From the NCBI GenBank assembly GCA_033782935.1, contig JAWQEG010001559.1:1861001-1925000 (forward strand): 64,000 bases of DNA, in the 5' to 3' direction. Origin of the DNA: Petrolisthes cinctipes (lineage: Eukaryota; Arthropoda; Malacostraca; Decapoda; Porcellanidae). This document shows, one piece after another, positions 21,163 to 33,469 of this stretch. Numbering within the stretch: the stretch's first letter is position 1; each line of letters starts with the position of its first letter. Both the position numbers and the translations under genes were made by a program. The notes under the pieces were generated by a model that was not told the origin of the DNA, searched no databases, and was given only the letters and a program-made list of their open reading frames with translations.

Positions 21163-21387
21163 ATCCCTCGTGCTTACCCCGTAGGGAAGTATTGCCTGTC
21201 ATGATGTGGGCAATACTTTAAGGGTTTTGGCGCCCCTTCGGCCCCAGCCACTAGCTTACATTTCTTCAACTGTCCCTCCTTTCTTCCTATTTCCTTCTTG
21301 CTTGCTGTCACACCTCTCTATCACCTTTTCCTGGTGGTATTAACCTCGCTGTTGCGCCACCTAATATCAATCAAATCCCTCGTGCTT
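21163..21387 (+). mobile_element. short 5'-truncated LINE 3' end with 13-bp target duplication
   Basis: ATCCCTCGTGCTT occurs at 21163-21175 and again at 21375-21387. Between them lie 199 bp ending TTGCGCCACCTAATATCAATCAA. The end resembles the 3' tail of families C/D (GCGCCACCAGATG..., then AATC repeats). The duplication and tail show a target-primed insertion that copied only the 3' 200 bp of the template. Confidence 0.75.
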
Positions 21388-21890
21388 GTAGTCCACCCTA
21401 TTTATCACCTTCTCCCAAGTCCAGCTGTTTTTTTTGTTTTTTTTTTTTCGGCAGAAGACGGTTTAATTTTCTAACTTTTCTAATAATCATATTTGTCAAC
21501 AAATTCATTAAGCTCTTTACCAGGATTTTTTCTTATAAATATGCATTTCCTTAAAAATAATCTATGTTAAATTTGATTAGGTGCCGCTATATGGTGTTTT
21601 CAATAAACTTGGTCTAATTTTATGCATAGTCTATATATATTACAGTATCTCTCAAGTAACCGGCAACCTTACACATCCTCCCTACTGTCTTATCCCTCTC
21701 TCGCTTGCCCTTCCCTCCTTTCTTACCGTTTTTGTTTTCTTTCTCATATTTTTAACCTTCTCATTCGTTCTTAAAACGTTTTAATGACATAGGCCTTTCT
21801 CCCTTATCACTTATAGTCCAATTATATGATTCGAAAAACTACGGCTGAGATTATGTTGTTGATCGCATTTTGGTTCTCAATATGTAGAGG
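21388..21890. other. AT-rich interval, no gene
   Basis: About 500 bp with a T-rich run (21429-21449). I see no coding sequence, inverted repeat or RNA here. Confidence 0.5.
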
Positions 21891-21964
21891 CTGATTGATT
21901 GATTGATATTAAGGAAAGGAAGGATGGTAGCAACCCTCCACCCAGAAGGGAAGACACCCTCCAA

Positions 21965-23400
21965 CTAGATTCTGTTATATAAAGGTAAAAGAAATGAGAT
22001 CGCCTCCTCACCCAAGTGTCGCAACATTGTATATGGGTTGTTGTCTGGCTCAGGAAAAGTGTCACCGCAGAGAGGGAGAGCAGAATGCAGGTCTCTCAGG
22101 GTGAATATATTGTTATAACTTTCATTCTCATTCCCTGAGAAATCCAGGACAGTACGGTCCTTGGCTCTTAACTCATGCCTGACAGCCAGAGGTCGAGAGT
22201 CACGGCTGGAGACCTTTGCAAAAGCCTCCGCCATGGTATTGGCCACTGTCAAACCATCCATGATCTTAATTCCATTAACCTTAAGTACTGGTGGAGAACT
22301 CGGAGAAAACTTCCCCGCCATTTTACGGACTCTCCTGAACACTTGGGTAAGTGGAGTTTTAGTATTAATTGAAGACACATAGGCCTTCCAAGATGCACGT
22401 CGGGCCTCTTTTAAGACTCGTCTATCCCGAGCCCTTGCCCGTCGGTAGTCCTCTAAAAGAGTTGGGTCCCCACGATTGCGACGAAGGCGAGAGAAAGCAG
22501 CGCGCTTCTCCCACACAGCAGTGGTGCAGACTAGTGACCACCAAGGGACAGGACGTTTGGGAAAGTAGCCAGAAGTTCTAGGGATAGAGTTGAGAGCAGC
22601 AGAGTGGAGCATATCACTGAAATATGTTACAGCCTCGTCAGAGCTACAGAAGAGACGGAAGAAGTTAGCTCTCTAAAAAACTGTCAGCCAGCTTTCTCTA
22701 ACTGTGGTTCGTAGCTGTTACCTTCTAAAAGTATAGGGAAATGGTTACTGCCATATAAATCAGGCAACACTCTCCAAGTAAAATCCAACAGAGCACTGGG
22801 TGAGCAAAGGGAAATGTCAATGGCAGTAAAAGTCCCAGTATGGCTATTAAAATGTGTCACATCTCCCGTATTTAAAACCCCTAATCCCTCATCCTCAATA
22901 AAATTAGCCAATAAAACACCCCTGGGGTTGAACGAACTGTCACCCCACAGACGATGACGACCATTAAAATCACCCAATAAAATAAAGGGGGAGGGAAGGT
23001 CCCGTACAAGACGGTTGAGATCACCCATCTCAACTGTAACACTGGGAGGAAGGTATAGACTGCACACAGTGTACGGGCGGTCCATAAAAACCTTAACTGC
23101 AACAGCCTGGAGCGGAGTGTCAAGCCCCAGGCTCGTGCATGGAATATCTCGGCGAACTAGGATGGCAGAGCCACCTTGGTGACCCTGCCCTTCAAATGAA
23201 TTGAAATAAAATGCAGTGTATGCTGGAGGACTGGCAGGAGTGTAGTCCCCAAGCATTGTCTCTTGGAGAGAAACACGTGCAGGAGAGAAGCTAGAGAGAA
23301 GAATGCGCAGTTCCTCCCAAGAAGCACGCAAGCTACGGCAATTCCACTGAAGGACCTTGAACAGTGTTACTTTAGTATTGATTTCTGGAAAGCCTCACGG
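21965..23400 (-). pseudogene. family D ORF2, endonuclease and truncated RT
   Basis: Minus-strand reading begins QWNCRSLRASWEEL and shows the APE landmarks VSLQET, GSAILVRRDI, LLGDFNGRHRLWG and GSNHFPILL (catalytic Asp/Asn and His). The frame stops at 22684 and resumes at 22612 with the EN-RT linker (VPWWSLVCTTAVWEKRAAF), ending at 21965 with LGEEAISFLLPLYNRI before the conserved RT motifs. The RT palm is therefore deleted. No active enzyme is possible from this copy. Confidence 0.82.
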
Positions 23401-23455
23401 AGGTACTTCCCACTACCACCTCTACCTGAGGGTTTACTCAAACGATAAGATTTGT

Positions 23456-25005
23456 CTAATCCTGGGCCACTAGAAGAAGAGCGAACCTGAGGAGTAGTAC
23501 TTGGGGCAGTAATTGGGACCCGTAGACGAGTCCCTGAAGCATCTGATATGTTAGAAGAAGATCAAGGTATATGAGCTGGGATATTCTTTGAAACAATAAC
23601 ATTGGTATTGTCCTATACAGCAATGGAATCACTGACACAGGCAGATACATCAACATAATACATGTGGTAGAATCACTCCGCTGCTCAAGCAGAAGAGAAA
23701 CTGAATCTTTTGAAGTCACAACATCCGTGGCATCCACATTAACTTCACGTCGCTCTGATGATCCCGAAGGAAGCTTGGGAGGAGGATCTTCTGTTGAATC
23801 AAGAGATTCATCAGAGCCACGAGAACGCTTCTGGTGAAATTGAGAGGAAACTATGGATGGGTCCACAGAGATGGTTGCCTTACAAGGAGGAACATCTATA
23901 GAGTCAAGTGCCTCAGAGGAACCACGAAGGCGTCTCTGTGGCAGTTTAGGTGACTTTTGTTTCCTTTTTTGAGAGCGTGTGGTAGCGTGAACCTGTACCA
24001 CATGGACACCTTTAGCAAAAGTCTGAGAATTGTCTTCAGTTGAAGGGTCACCAGAATGAGTGTCTGATAAAGTTTCCAAGACAGAGAAACAATTATGTAG
24101 AGTAACCTTAGAAACGCTCTCACTAGAGCAAAAAGCAGCTACCTCTTGAGAGGGTTGAGTGGGTGCTGCAACCGATTAAGGGTGAAGGGAGGAAGTGTAT
24201 GTCTTCACACCACTTACCATCCTTCTGTCGCCTGAAGTTGAGTTGCTGTCTGGCACTACCAATCCTAATGAATAGGGTGTTAGCCAAGTGGAGGATATCT
24301 TTCTCAAGGAGGTACATCTTACATTGGCGAGAACGCAATGGGTGAGCATCCCTGCAGCAAAAGCAGTAACTCTCTGACTGACACTCAGAAGTAAGATGCG
24401 AGTTAAGAGCAGAACAATTACCACACCGGGAACGGTTGTTGCAGTTTCTCCTCCCATGACCAAACTCATAACAACAGAAACACTGCAAAGGACACTCAAC
24501 AGAAGGCTTCACCTCAAAAGTGGTGGGTTTAATGTTAATGCGATCTGGGATATGCGTGCCATAGAAAGTGAGGATGATCATATTTTTTCTGCCCTTCATC
24601 TTTGATACTCGTTGGACACTATCTGGGCACATAGCGAGAATATTTTCTTCTGAGAATTCATACAGGTCCTCATTATATATACGCCCCTTGCTATAATTAA
24701 ATGTTCGATGTGGTTTGATGGATTCAAACATGCTATCAGAAGGACAGGAAAGATTGAGGAGCATCTTTGGCTCTGATTAAAACGTCCTTACCGTATTTTT
24801 TTATGTGGCCCATTGGTAGTAATCCAATTTCTTTCTCAAGATACCGGGAAGCATGGATGAGGTTACCACGTCCCTCCCTGTCGTAAGCCACAAACCAAAA
24901 GGGTGTAGGAACCCGACGCTCCTTAGGGACATGCTCTAAAGAGTTATCAAAGATGTTAGGGCAGTTGTCATTGTCACTGTCAACTACATTTGTGGACCGC
25001 ATCAT
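23456..25005 (-). pseudogene. family D ORF1 (gag-like, three zinc knuckles)
   Basis: ATG at 25003-25005 begins MMRSTNVVDSDNDN, and the first block (to 24736) is followed after a frameshift by 24764-24123. That block contains KPSVECPLQCFCCYEFGHG and three successive Cys/His knuckles: CFCC-x4-H-x4-C, CGNC-x5-H-x4-C and CFCC-x3-H-x5-C. A further frameshift leads to 24079-23456, a Ser/Asp-rich region with repeated RRLRGSSEALDS-like segments. ORF1 proteins of this type bind element RNA in I/Jockey-group LINEs. The repeated segments suggest an internal duplication. Confidence 0.8.
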
Positions 25006-25904
25006 TTTGGTGGAATAGATTATTTTTGGGTATTTTTGTATAATATTGTATAAAGAAAGTTATGCAATTTTAAATGAATATAATATCATACGTTGGTGTT
25101 AAAAAGAGGGATTGAAGTAATAACTTTGATTTTATAGGCGTCTTCTGTTTATGCCACTCGATCAACCCGGGTTGGCAACCTGTGTTGCCCCGAAAGACCC
25201 GGGTTGTATCACGGAGCCGCGAGAGCTGGCAATTCCCCGTGCCTGATACATGGACGTGGGAGGTCTGGCGATCGTTATCTATACTACCCATGATAACTCA
25301 AATACCATTATTTTACCAAATATAAATCATAAAAATATAAATCTTGTTCTATTATTATCAAAAGTGGTGGATATATTGCTCATTCAATTGCCTTTAACAA
25401 AATGAAATCAGATTTTAATTACTTCAATTATTTGAACTATAAACACCTCAAATTATGGGAAATATGTGCCTTTTATTTTTCTTATCTAATTTTTATCATT
25501 GTTGTAGGGTATTAAGAAAACAATTTCTAGGATATTGTACTGTGCACAAAAATAAAGATAAAATAATTTGGAGTGAATATAGGACAATAAAAATGATGAC
25601 ATGACATGACATGTCATGACAGGAAGATTCTGAATGCTGGAGAAGAAAGGTAACCTAAAACACAATATGTGTGTAAATTATGAACTCTTTTTACCAAATA
25701 CTCTTTTTTTTTTTAAATAAGACAAATATGAAAAAAAAATCAGTAATGGGGATTACAAAAAATGGATCGTATCTCATAGAGTTGTGTTGGAACTAGGAAA
25801 GCAGAAAAGCAGTTGACTATGTAAACAGACCATCGTGTTGGCACTCTCTCTCTCTCTTTAGTTTAATTAATTTTTCTTATTTGAGGTAAATCTACGAAAA
25901 CTAT

Positions 25905-26290
25905 ATGGCTCTGATGAATCTCTTGATTCAACAGATGTTCCCCCTCGCAATCTTACTTAGGGATCATCAGAGGGGCGTGAAGTGATGTTGTGACTTTAAA
26001 AGATATCAGTTTCTCTTCCGCTTAAACAGCGGAGTGATTCTTCCACCTGTATTATGGATGTTGATGTATCTGCCTGTGTCAGTGATACGACTTCTGTAAA
26101 GGACAATACCAATGTAATTGTTTTTAAAGAATATCCCAGCTCATCTACCTTTACCTTCTTCTAAAATATCAGATGCTTCAGGGACTCGTCTACGGGTCCC
26201 AATTACTGCCCCAAGTACTACTCCTCAGGTTCGCTCTTCTTCTAGTGGCCCAGGATTAGACAAAACTTATCGTTTGAGTAAACCCTCAGG
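25905..26290 (+). mobile_element. family D ORF1 fragment, sense strand
   Basis: The sequence is homologous to the reverse complement of about 23440-23830. Shared stretches include GATGCTTCAGGGACTCGTCT, coding ASGTRLRVPI, and SSSSGPGLDKTYRLSKPSGQ. It lies 600 bp from, and in opposite orientation to, the family D copy above, so the pair forms an imperfect inverted repeat. Confidence 0.8.
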
Positions 26291-26299
26291 TCAAGGTGG

Positions 26300-27217
26300 T
26301 GTACTCGTGGGGTCGTCCAAACTCAGCCTCAGCTTCTCTCGGAAATACCTGCTGGAAACTCACATTTACTCTTGGGCTAGTATTACTTACTACCCTGATG
26401 TAGACCTCTGGTTTCAGCCAACTTACCACCGTTGCTCTAAAATACCACTCTAGTCTTCCCGGGGAACTAAGTTAGTTACTCAAGGTTTAGAGTAAACTCG
26501 TGGACTTGTCTCAATTTACTGAAGTATATCAGGTACAGGTTACAGGTTATATAGACAACTTGTGTCTCTCTAAGATAATGTAGGAAGGTGAACCTTTTCT
26601 CTGCCAGGGCTTGGCGTGTATTGCGCTTTTCCTCTCTCACACACCTCGCTTCGTGGTGACAGTGCCACACCCTTCCTTAGATGATAGATTGCAATGATGA
26701 TATTTACAATGCTAAGCTTACATATGAAATATAGATAAGTTAGATACAAGTTTATATAAGAATAATGTGAGTAAATATATATTGTCCCTTTCTCTACATA
26801 CAAGATGACAATATGGAGTTGATTATAGTATAGAGATTAATATATAGATAATTACAGAGTGAATCTAGCAATCAGAAGCTAAGCATGGAAGATTCCCTCA
26901 CGCTGTTACTCAGCACTTATCAAAGGATGTTGTGTCTAATGAAACTGGCTTGAACTGCTTTCAGCCTTAACGGTATGTTCCATCACCCATGGGTGTATCA
27001 TGTATCGCGAACGTGAACACAGGCGCGGATATGTTGCTCAGCCACGCTGAAACAACTGCGTCCCTGCAGTTCACAATAGCATTAAATTTACTTTAAACAA
27101 TGCTTAGCCTTCCTGATTAGTAGATTGACTCTTGACATGGTAACATATATATACAATATATACAAGATGAAATATATACACATTGGATGAATTAACATAA
27201 AAGAAAAATAGGGAGAG
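26300..27217. other. interval without recognised genes
   Basis: About 900 bp, AT-rich. Short ORFs here show no recognisable domain and no LTR ends were identified, although an LTR of the envelope-bearing element would be expected on this side. Confidence 0.45.
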
Positions 27218-28023
27218 GAGGATGGACTTTCACAAATTCCACAGACTCATTTAGGACCAATCCAAGATGATGCTTCGTGGCCAGAACTGTCTTAGTATTG
27301 CTTAAAAATGAACACGCAGGTGGAATTACAAACGTACCCACCTCAGACACATGTTTTGCTCCTGAAGGGCCATCTTCACAAATAATAGTTGCTCTTGCGG
27401 GCTTAGTAAATGTATAATACGCAATGCCCTGAAAGTACGTTACATAAACATCTGAATTCCTTTTTGGTCTCAGGTACTCACAATATTTAAATACTGATCT
27501 AGGTTTAAAACAAAAGTTGTAAAATCTCCAATCTGCGTCCCAGATCTTCTACATCGTCACTAGTAGCTGTTCCAAATAAAGTTTTAGCAATTATCCCTCA
27601 AATATCAAATAATCCCCTTTTTGCCCTGCTATTTGTAATCTGTTCATAAGCTAATTTTCTGACTTCACTTGAAAAATTAGGTAAATTCTGTTCTGAATAC
27701 TTCATCATATCCCGTATTTGAAGATATCTATCTTCCAACTGTACCTTGATCTGCCGTTCCAGAGGATAGCTCGAGTTCATCAATTTACCTAATTTAGCAA
27801 ACGACACTTCTATAGCGTTATGAAATCTCAGCTGGAAATCCTCAACCCTTGTCTTTAAATCCAACAGAGTGCCAAGGTTGAGTCTTACTGTTATCACGTT
27901 AGTGACCACTTTGAGTCTCCCATCGGTACCCACTAAGGCACCCGGTTTTATATGGTCAGTCGAACCCTGGGAACCCACGAACGCCGCGACCAACACCACG
28001 CAGAACTCTCCCAATGTCCTCAT
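27218..28023 (-). pseudogene. envelope/fusion-protein remnant (errantivirus / baculovirus F-like)
   Basis: The minus-strand ORF starts at 28023 with a hydrophobic signal-peptide-like N-terminus and has about 140 residues, including a helical region. It ends in a furin-type site (RAKR) directly followed by a short hydrophobic fusion-peptide-like stretch. An in-frame stop falls five residues after the cleavage site at about 27598, and another follows about 30 residues later. A further minus-strand coding block lies at about 27218-27500. The cleavage-site layout is that of insect errantivirus Env and baculovirus F proteins, which mediate membrane fusion. This copy is broken and no flanking LTR was found. 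It is an old remnant, not a functional gene. Confidence 0.7.
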
Positions 28024-28454
28024 GATTGTCTGTGAACAAATTCAATATTAGATTATTTTGCAAGATATTTCTCTGATCTTAGTTGCATTCTTGGCTCATG
28101 TTCATACCTACCTTCTAAGATCCTCTAGACAGCCAGCAATCCACCAGGATTTGGCAACCTGTGGCCCGACCAATCAGGAGCCAGCCAACTTGACCTAGCC
28201 CCACCCCCTTACACAGCAAACAGCCATAAATAGAGGTAAAACCCAACACTGCTATCAATTTCCTTTAACCTCGTTTGCCTTAAAGAATATATATGTGTGT
28301 GTGTGTGGGTGTGTTGATTTTAAGATATTTAATAGAGAGCAGAAGTGCGACGCCAACTAACCATTACAACGTCTAGCTGGTTCTAAACAAACGCGACTAT
28401 AAGTAGTCACCGCCACAGTACAGCATCTAAAATTTGGACTATACCACCCTAAAA
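28024..28454. other. intergenic interval with TG microsatellite
   Basis: Between the envelope remnant and the transposase start. It contains a short (TG)n run at about 28292-28314 and no coding sequence. A promoter for the transposase would lie here, but I cannot identify one. Confidence 0.45.
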
Positions 28455-29285
28455 ATGGTTCAGTGTTTTGTTCCAGACAACAACCACCAATCAGAAGCTT
28501 CGGACTGCAGTTTTTTTCGGTTTCCCACCGATGAAAAGGAAAATAATAGATGGGAAAATATATCTCTGCAGGTGGAATTGGATAATGTTAAGCGTGAACT
28601 TCAAGCCTACAAAGAAAAATGCAAGTATCAGAGAGAACATTATTCAGTGAAGTACATGGATGATGAAGTAATATGTATGGAGACTGGGCTTCCCAACAAC
28701 GACATTGTTAATATTGTTTTGAGATATGTGCAGAGGTTTAAAGAGTCAATTAACTACTTTGCTGGATGGAAAGTTGAATCAATTGCTTTAGAGGATCAAA
28801 TTTTTATGACACTTATGAAAGTTCGTCAAAATTATACCAATCTTCACTTGGCTAAACTCTTTCACTGTAGTACAGCAATAGTAAGAAATGTTGTCATTAC
28901 ATTTGTAAATGTTATTCACCGTCTTCTCCATGAAAATTGTATGAAGGTAGTTCCTACTAGGGAAAAGAATCAAACATCTCTTCCCTCGCTCCAGAACAGG
29001 TGGAGTGTGGACGTACTCGTGGCGCTCTGCCTCCATTCTCGTTTGTGTTGTTGTTTTGTGTTGTTTTGGAGCTCTTGTTTGTGTTTTTTGTGTTGTTTGT
29101 GAGTTCTTGTTTGTGTGTTGCTGTTTCTGTGGTGTTGCTGGTGTTGTTTGTCTGTTGTGGTTCTGTGTATAGTTTTGTTGTGATTGTCTGTGTGTGTGTG
29201 GGTGTGTGTGTGTGTGTCCCTGGCTGATTGAGTGTTTAGTTGTTTGTGTTGTTGTTTGCTTTCCATCTAGGCCTTGCCTGGCCTG

Positions 29286-30761
29286 ATGGAGAGTGCGGAT
29301 TCCTGCTTGGAGGCCGACTTGGCAATGTCGGAGGAAGACGAGTCTCCAATTGAGGATCACTGGCCTGAGCTGCCTTCTCGCAACCCTCCCCCCCTCTCCT
29401 CGGTCACTCCGCAGCACAGGTTGCAGCCGTCCACCTCCTCAACCTCTACCAAGCGACCTGTTGATGCCTCGTCCGACTCCTCGCAGGATTCCGATGGTGT
29501 GGACTGTTTACCTCCAGCTGCCAAGACTGCCAAGGGTGCTTCAGCTGTGCACGACGTACCTTCTCTGCCTCACCCTGGTGTTTCTTCTTTGTATACCAAC
29601 TCCTTGCCCTCGTCCAACCTTCCTGCTTTTGCCCCGAGAGATGCCTATGTCAAACTCTCCTTCTCTGGAAACCCATCTACAGACACAAAGCTGCGTTGGT
29701 TGTCTGATGTCAACAGGGCCTTCCAGCTGCAGCGTGAACTGGCTGAAGTCAAGATGGCTGCTGTCACCTCCCGGTTTGTCTACATCTCTAGGAAGCGTCA
29801 GGACATCATTGATAGAGTGAAGGCTGGTGAATTTTTATCTCTGCCTCTCATTCTTGAAGACTCACCTGAGAGGCCTCGTAAGTTCCCCAGCTACATCCTC
29901 ACCCGTTTTCCTATTGATGTTGACCCGAAACTTGCCAAAGGATACCCTGGTGTGTACTTTGCCCGTCGTTTTTTCCAAGATGGTTCCCCCATTAGCCGTA
30001 TTGTTGTTGTCTGGAGTCAACCCGATCCACCTCCAAATGAGATTTCCTTTGATTTCCTCCCTTGTCTTCCACCGTGTGAGGTGAGGAAACTTCATAATGA
30101 CCAGCCTTGGTGCTACAGGTGCTGGGGAGTTGGGCATATCTCCCGGTACTGTTCTGCCAGGCCAAAGTGTGCATGGTGTGCGGCCGACCATGATTCCAAG
30201 ACGTGTCCTGTCAGGGGTGAACCATCACGTCCTGCTGCCTCCACCTCTGAGCCTTCACCTCCTGAAGATACGTCTCGATGGAAGTGTCCACGATGCCTTC
30301 AGCCAGGGGTTAACGTGTGGCATGGATGTACTCGACGTAAGGTCCAAGCTCGTGTCTCTACTATTGCTCCGCCTCCACCACCACCACCACCACCACCACC
30401 ACCTCCCCAGTCTGCTCCTCCTACCAACCCTGCCTCACCTCCAGACCTGGCCCTCCGCAAGTCTGTTGCTACCCTCATGGCACGATGTACGGCTCTTGAA
30501 AACCGCTTTTCTGCCCTTGAAGCCAGGATTGATGGGCTGGTTGCCGCTCAGGCTGCCAATGACTCCAAACTCTCCACCTTGGTCGAGGCTCAGCAGGCCA
30601 TCATCTCAACTGTCACTACCCTTACCGAAAAGATAGATACTGTTGCATCTCGCCTTGAAAAGCTTTTCGAGTCAGTCCCTTCTCCTGGTCCATCTTCTTC
30701 TCCAGGTCGCTCATCTGCCCCCACTCACCGGACTTCTACCTCCAAATACAGAGTTCGCTAG
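29286..30761 (+). CDS. family B ORF1, gag-like RNA-binding protein
   Basis: The ATG at 29286 gives about 491 residues: MESADSCLEADLAMSEEDES and an acidic Ser/Pro-rich N-terminus. The conserved central region includes YVKLSFSGNPSTDTK, ILTRFPIDVDPKL and FQDGSPISRIVVVW. Three Cys/His knuckles follow: CYRCWGVGHISRYC, CAWCAADHDSKTC and CPRCLQPG-x5-HGC. A run of 13 prolines precedes a heptad-type coiled coil (CTALENRFSALEARIDGL). Gag-like ORF1 proteins of I-group LINEs coat the RNA to form the particle used in retrotransposition. It overlaps ORF2, which lies in the +1 frame. It is intact. Confidence 0.9.
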   Translation: MESADSCLEADLAMSEEDESPIEDHWPELPSRNPPPLSSVTPQHRLQPSTSSTSTKRPVDASSDSSQDSDGVDCLPPAAKTAKGASAVHDVPSLPHPGVSSLYTNSLPSSNLPAFAPRDAYVKLSFSGNPSTDTKLRWLSDVNRAFQLQRELAEVKMAAVTSRFVYISRKRQDIIDRVKAGEFLSLPLILEDSPERPRKFPSYILTRFPIDVDPKLAKGYPGVYFARRFFQDGSPISRIVVVWSQPDPPPNEISFDFLPCLPPCEVRKLHNDQPWCYRCWGVGHISRYCSARPKCAWCAADHDSKTCPVRGEPSRPAASTSEPSPPEDTSRWKCPRCLQPGVNVWHGCTRRKVQARVSTIAPPPPPPPPPPPPPQSAPPTNPASPPDLALRKSVATLMARCTALENRFSALEARIDGLVAAQAANDSKLSTLVEAQQAIISTVTTLTEKIDTVASRLEKLFESVPSPGPSSSPGRSSAPTHRTSTSKYRVR

Positions 30762-30762
30762 T

Positions 30763-32394
30763 GATTGCCGGCTGGATGTCATCTCCTGGAATGTATGTGG
30801 TATCACCAGTTATGCTAAGCTCACTCAACTCAAGGCCTATGTTTTTCGTCATCATCCCAGTGTTATTTTTCTCCAGGAAGCATTTCCAGGACGGCCGCTC
30901 GCTCTTGGGCAAGCTCCTCCCCTCTCAGGTTATGTGCCATATGTTCATCTGGTAAGGAATGGTCTCCTGACTTACATACATAGCTCCTTGCCACATCGCC
31001 TTCTCCGTACCTCCACTGATCCTGACATGACCTTTCAGCTATTTGAGGTTCTACCTGGGAATGGAGTACTCCAACTATGTAATGTCTATTCTGCCCCAGC
31101 TAGACTCACTCTTGAGGCTCTTCCTTCTCCAACAGTGCGTGGTATGGTGTATATGGGAGATTTTAATGCTCGGCATTCTGATTTGGGTGATGGTACTGGC
31201 TCTATTAATCGTAATGGTGTTCGTCTCCTTTCATACATCCGCAAGCATCATCTGACACACTGGGACACTGGTGGTGCCACTCATTGCCGGGGAGGTACTC
31301 TGGATTACATCCTCTCGTCTGGCCTGATAGCATCTCAGGTCCAGTGCTTCTCCGTGCCAGACTTATTCTCTGATCACATTGCTCTTCGGTTTCATTATTC
31401 TCTAACTGCTGGGTCAGGTGCTTCAGCCACTCGTTTGCGTATTGCTGTGCCCCCTAAATATTGCCCGACTTACATCTTATTTATGGCCCATGTATTCCCT
31501 ACATTTGACATATCATCAGCTGAACAGTTGTACTCTGATCTTGTATCTGCTACTCATGACTTTTATAGGCTATACGTCTCCCGGCCACACCTCCAGCATC
31601 GCCATACTGCCCACTCCTGGACGCTGGATGCACGTATACAGGAGGCAAAGGAGGAGGCTGAACGTGATGGCCTACTGTTTCAAGCCAACCCAACCCCTGA
31701 CCTACTCCATCGTTACCAGATGTCTAGGGACGCTTTAGTTGCCCTTCAGGATTGTGCTTACACTGAGTCTTGGCAGCGGTTCACGGACAGCATCAACCAG
31801 CAAACAAGTGTGGCTTCTATGTGGCACCTCATCCGTTGGGTTGTTAAAAAGACACCGGCCACTGCTCGTCATCACACTCCTGCCGACTATGCCAAACAAC
31901 TTGTCGATGCCTGGTCAGAACAATCTACCCCAGCCAGTCTACCCATCCACATACAAGATGCACTCGCTTCCCGTGCTGCTGTCCATCGGCTACGTCTAAT
32001 GTCTGCTCTGTTACAAGATGATGACGATGATGCAGAGGAGATAACAGAGGAGGAGTTGCGCCGTGCTCTCATTCGGGGTAGAGCTTCTTCCCCTGGTGAT
32101 GATGGTATTACTTATGCTGTGCTGCGCCTACTTCAACAAGTTCCTGGGAACCCTCTACTTCGACTGTACAATCTTTGTCTTCGTGACGGTTGTGTACCAC
32201 GAGCCTGGACCAGCAGCACAATAATACCCATCCCTAAGCCCGGCACTGCAAAGTTCAGGCCTATTTCCCTTACTTCCTGTTTCTGTAAGGTTATGGAGAG
32301 AATCTTACTCAATCGTCTCATGTACAGACTGCAGGATCGCCTCTCTCCATGGCTGTTTGGTTTCCTTCCCCAGCGGAGCACACATCACTGCCTA
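30763..32394 (+). CDS. family B ORF2 N-terminal part: APE endonuclease and RT fingers
   Basis: The frame is open from before the ORF1 stop and has no obvious ATG, which suggests frameshifting or reinitiation. The endonuclease begins CRLDVISWNVCGITSY, then VIFLQEAFPG, YMGDFNARHSDLGD and DLFSDHIALRF, the APE catalytic residues. RT starts around ASSPGDDGITYAVL, with TIIPIPKPG, KFRPISLTSC and WLFGFLPQRSTHHC. It is cut at 32394 by a TA-flanked TIR element and continues at 34157. The product nicks target DNA and reverse transcribes the element RNA. Confidence 0.9.
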
Positions 32395-33058
32395 CTATAC
32401 GTTTCAGCGCCGGACAGACGGTGTTTTTCGTATATATCTCTTAAACGAATCGTTGTATCAATATAATATTTCAGCACACTGTCTATAACACCCGGGCGTA
32501 ATTTATGGCTGACATACCATATTACTATATGTGTTATGTTAGGAGTTTACTGAGTGATATTAAGCCTAATCCAGTCATCATATCTAAGGCGTTATAGAGA
32601 ATCGGACGAGTGTGGGGTACTCGTGTAACCCCTCTACCAACACCCCGAAATCCCCCCACACCATTCCTTCCTTCCCTACCCCAATATCTCATTATCCCCC
32701 TCCCCGTTTCACTCTTCACCCCCCTATTTACACCATCCAGCTTCCATTTTTTATTTTTTTATGACAGTATGTACAGTATATACGTATCGTTCATTAGTAA
32801 TATTGTTTAATACAGTTACCGTTGTGTGTGGACAAGAAAACCAGGGTGGGTCAAATGACCATTAAAGCAATAGCTAATCCCGTTGTTAATGGCCGTATAG
32901 CCGGATAATAACCCACGTGTCTAAGGCCACCTCAGAAGGATGAAGTCAATTTTGGTTTTGGCCAAACAAATAAAATCGTTCATGGTTGCTTCATGTGTTC
33001 TTTACCTTTTTAAATAACCAATTTATGCCTTAATTGAATATTCACAGTCTCCCGTATC

Positions 33059-33300
33059 CCCTCCACCTCTCTCTGAGGTATGAGGTACCCAACAGTCCGA
33101 GGCTATGACTCAAGTAGTGACAGGGTAGAAATCATTGACTGCCGAGGCGCACCTATTAGCAACAATGTTGTCCATTTGCCCCCGTGGATCCAGGACAGAG
33201 TTTGTTCTTCGTCTTGCCACATTGTACAAACGTGAAAGCCAGTGATGATGAAGACGATGACGTTTTCCTTGACAGTGATTGTGAATAAATTTTGTTTTAT
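33059..33300 (+). other. exon-like stretch inside the TA-flanked element
   Basis: An open frame from about 33083 reads RYPTVRGYDSSSDRVEIIDC and continues through LPPWIQDR to a TGA at 33232-33234. Upstream there is a CAG-ended pyrimidine-containing segment and downstream a GAATAAA at 33282. It could be a captured host exon or a decayed transposase C-terminus. I do not recognise a family. Confidence 0.3.
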
Positions 33301-33326
33301 CATGTTTGCATCATTAAATCCTACAC

Positions 33327-33469
<143 letters not shown>

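Larger units (their letters stand above)
21891..25290 (-). mobile_element. family D: LINE with zinc-knuckle ORF1, APE endonuclease and (AATC)n tail
   Basis: Read on the minus strand: a 5' region (about 25290-25006), ORF1 (25005-23456), an APE endonuclease, the start of the RT region, then a jump near 21965 to the 3' end and an (AATC)n tail at 21894-21906. RT core, RNase H and C-terminal zinc motif are missing, so there is a large internal deletion. Several frameshifts break both ORFs. A sense-strand fragment of the same ORF1 lies at 25905-26290. Confidence 0.8.

Noticed and set aside
29000..29266. Coding potential in the GT-rich leader of family B
   Set aside because: The ORFs on both strands are low-complexity translations of a GT-rich untranslated leader that is shared, but not conserved in frame, with the copy at 42690-42890.
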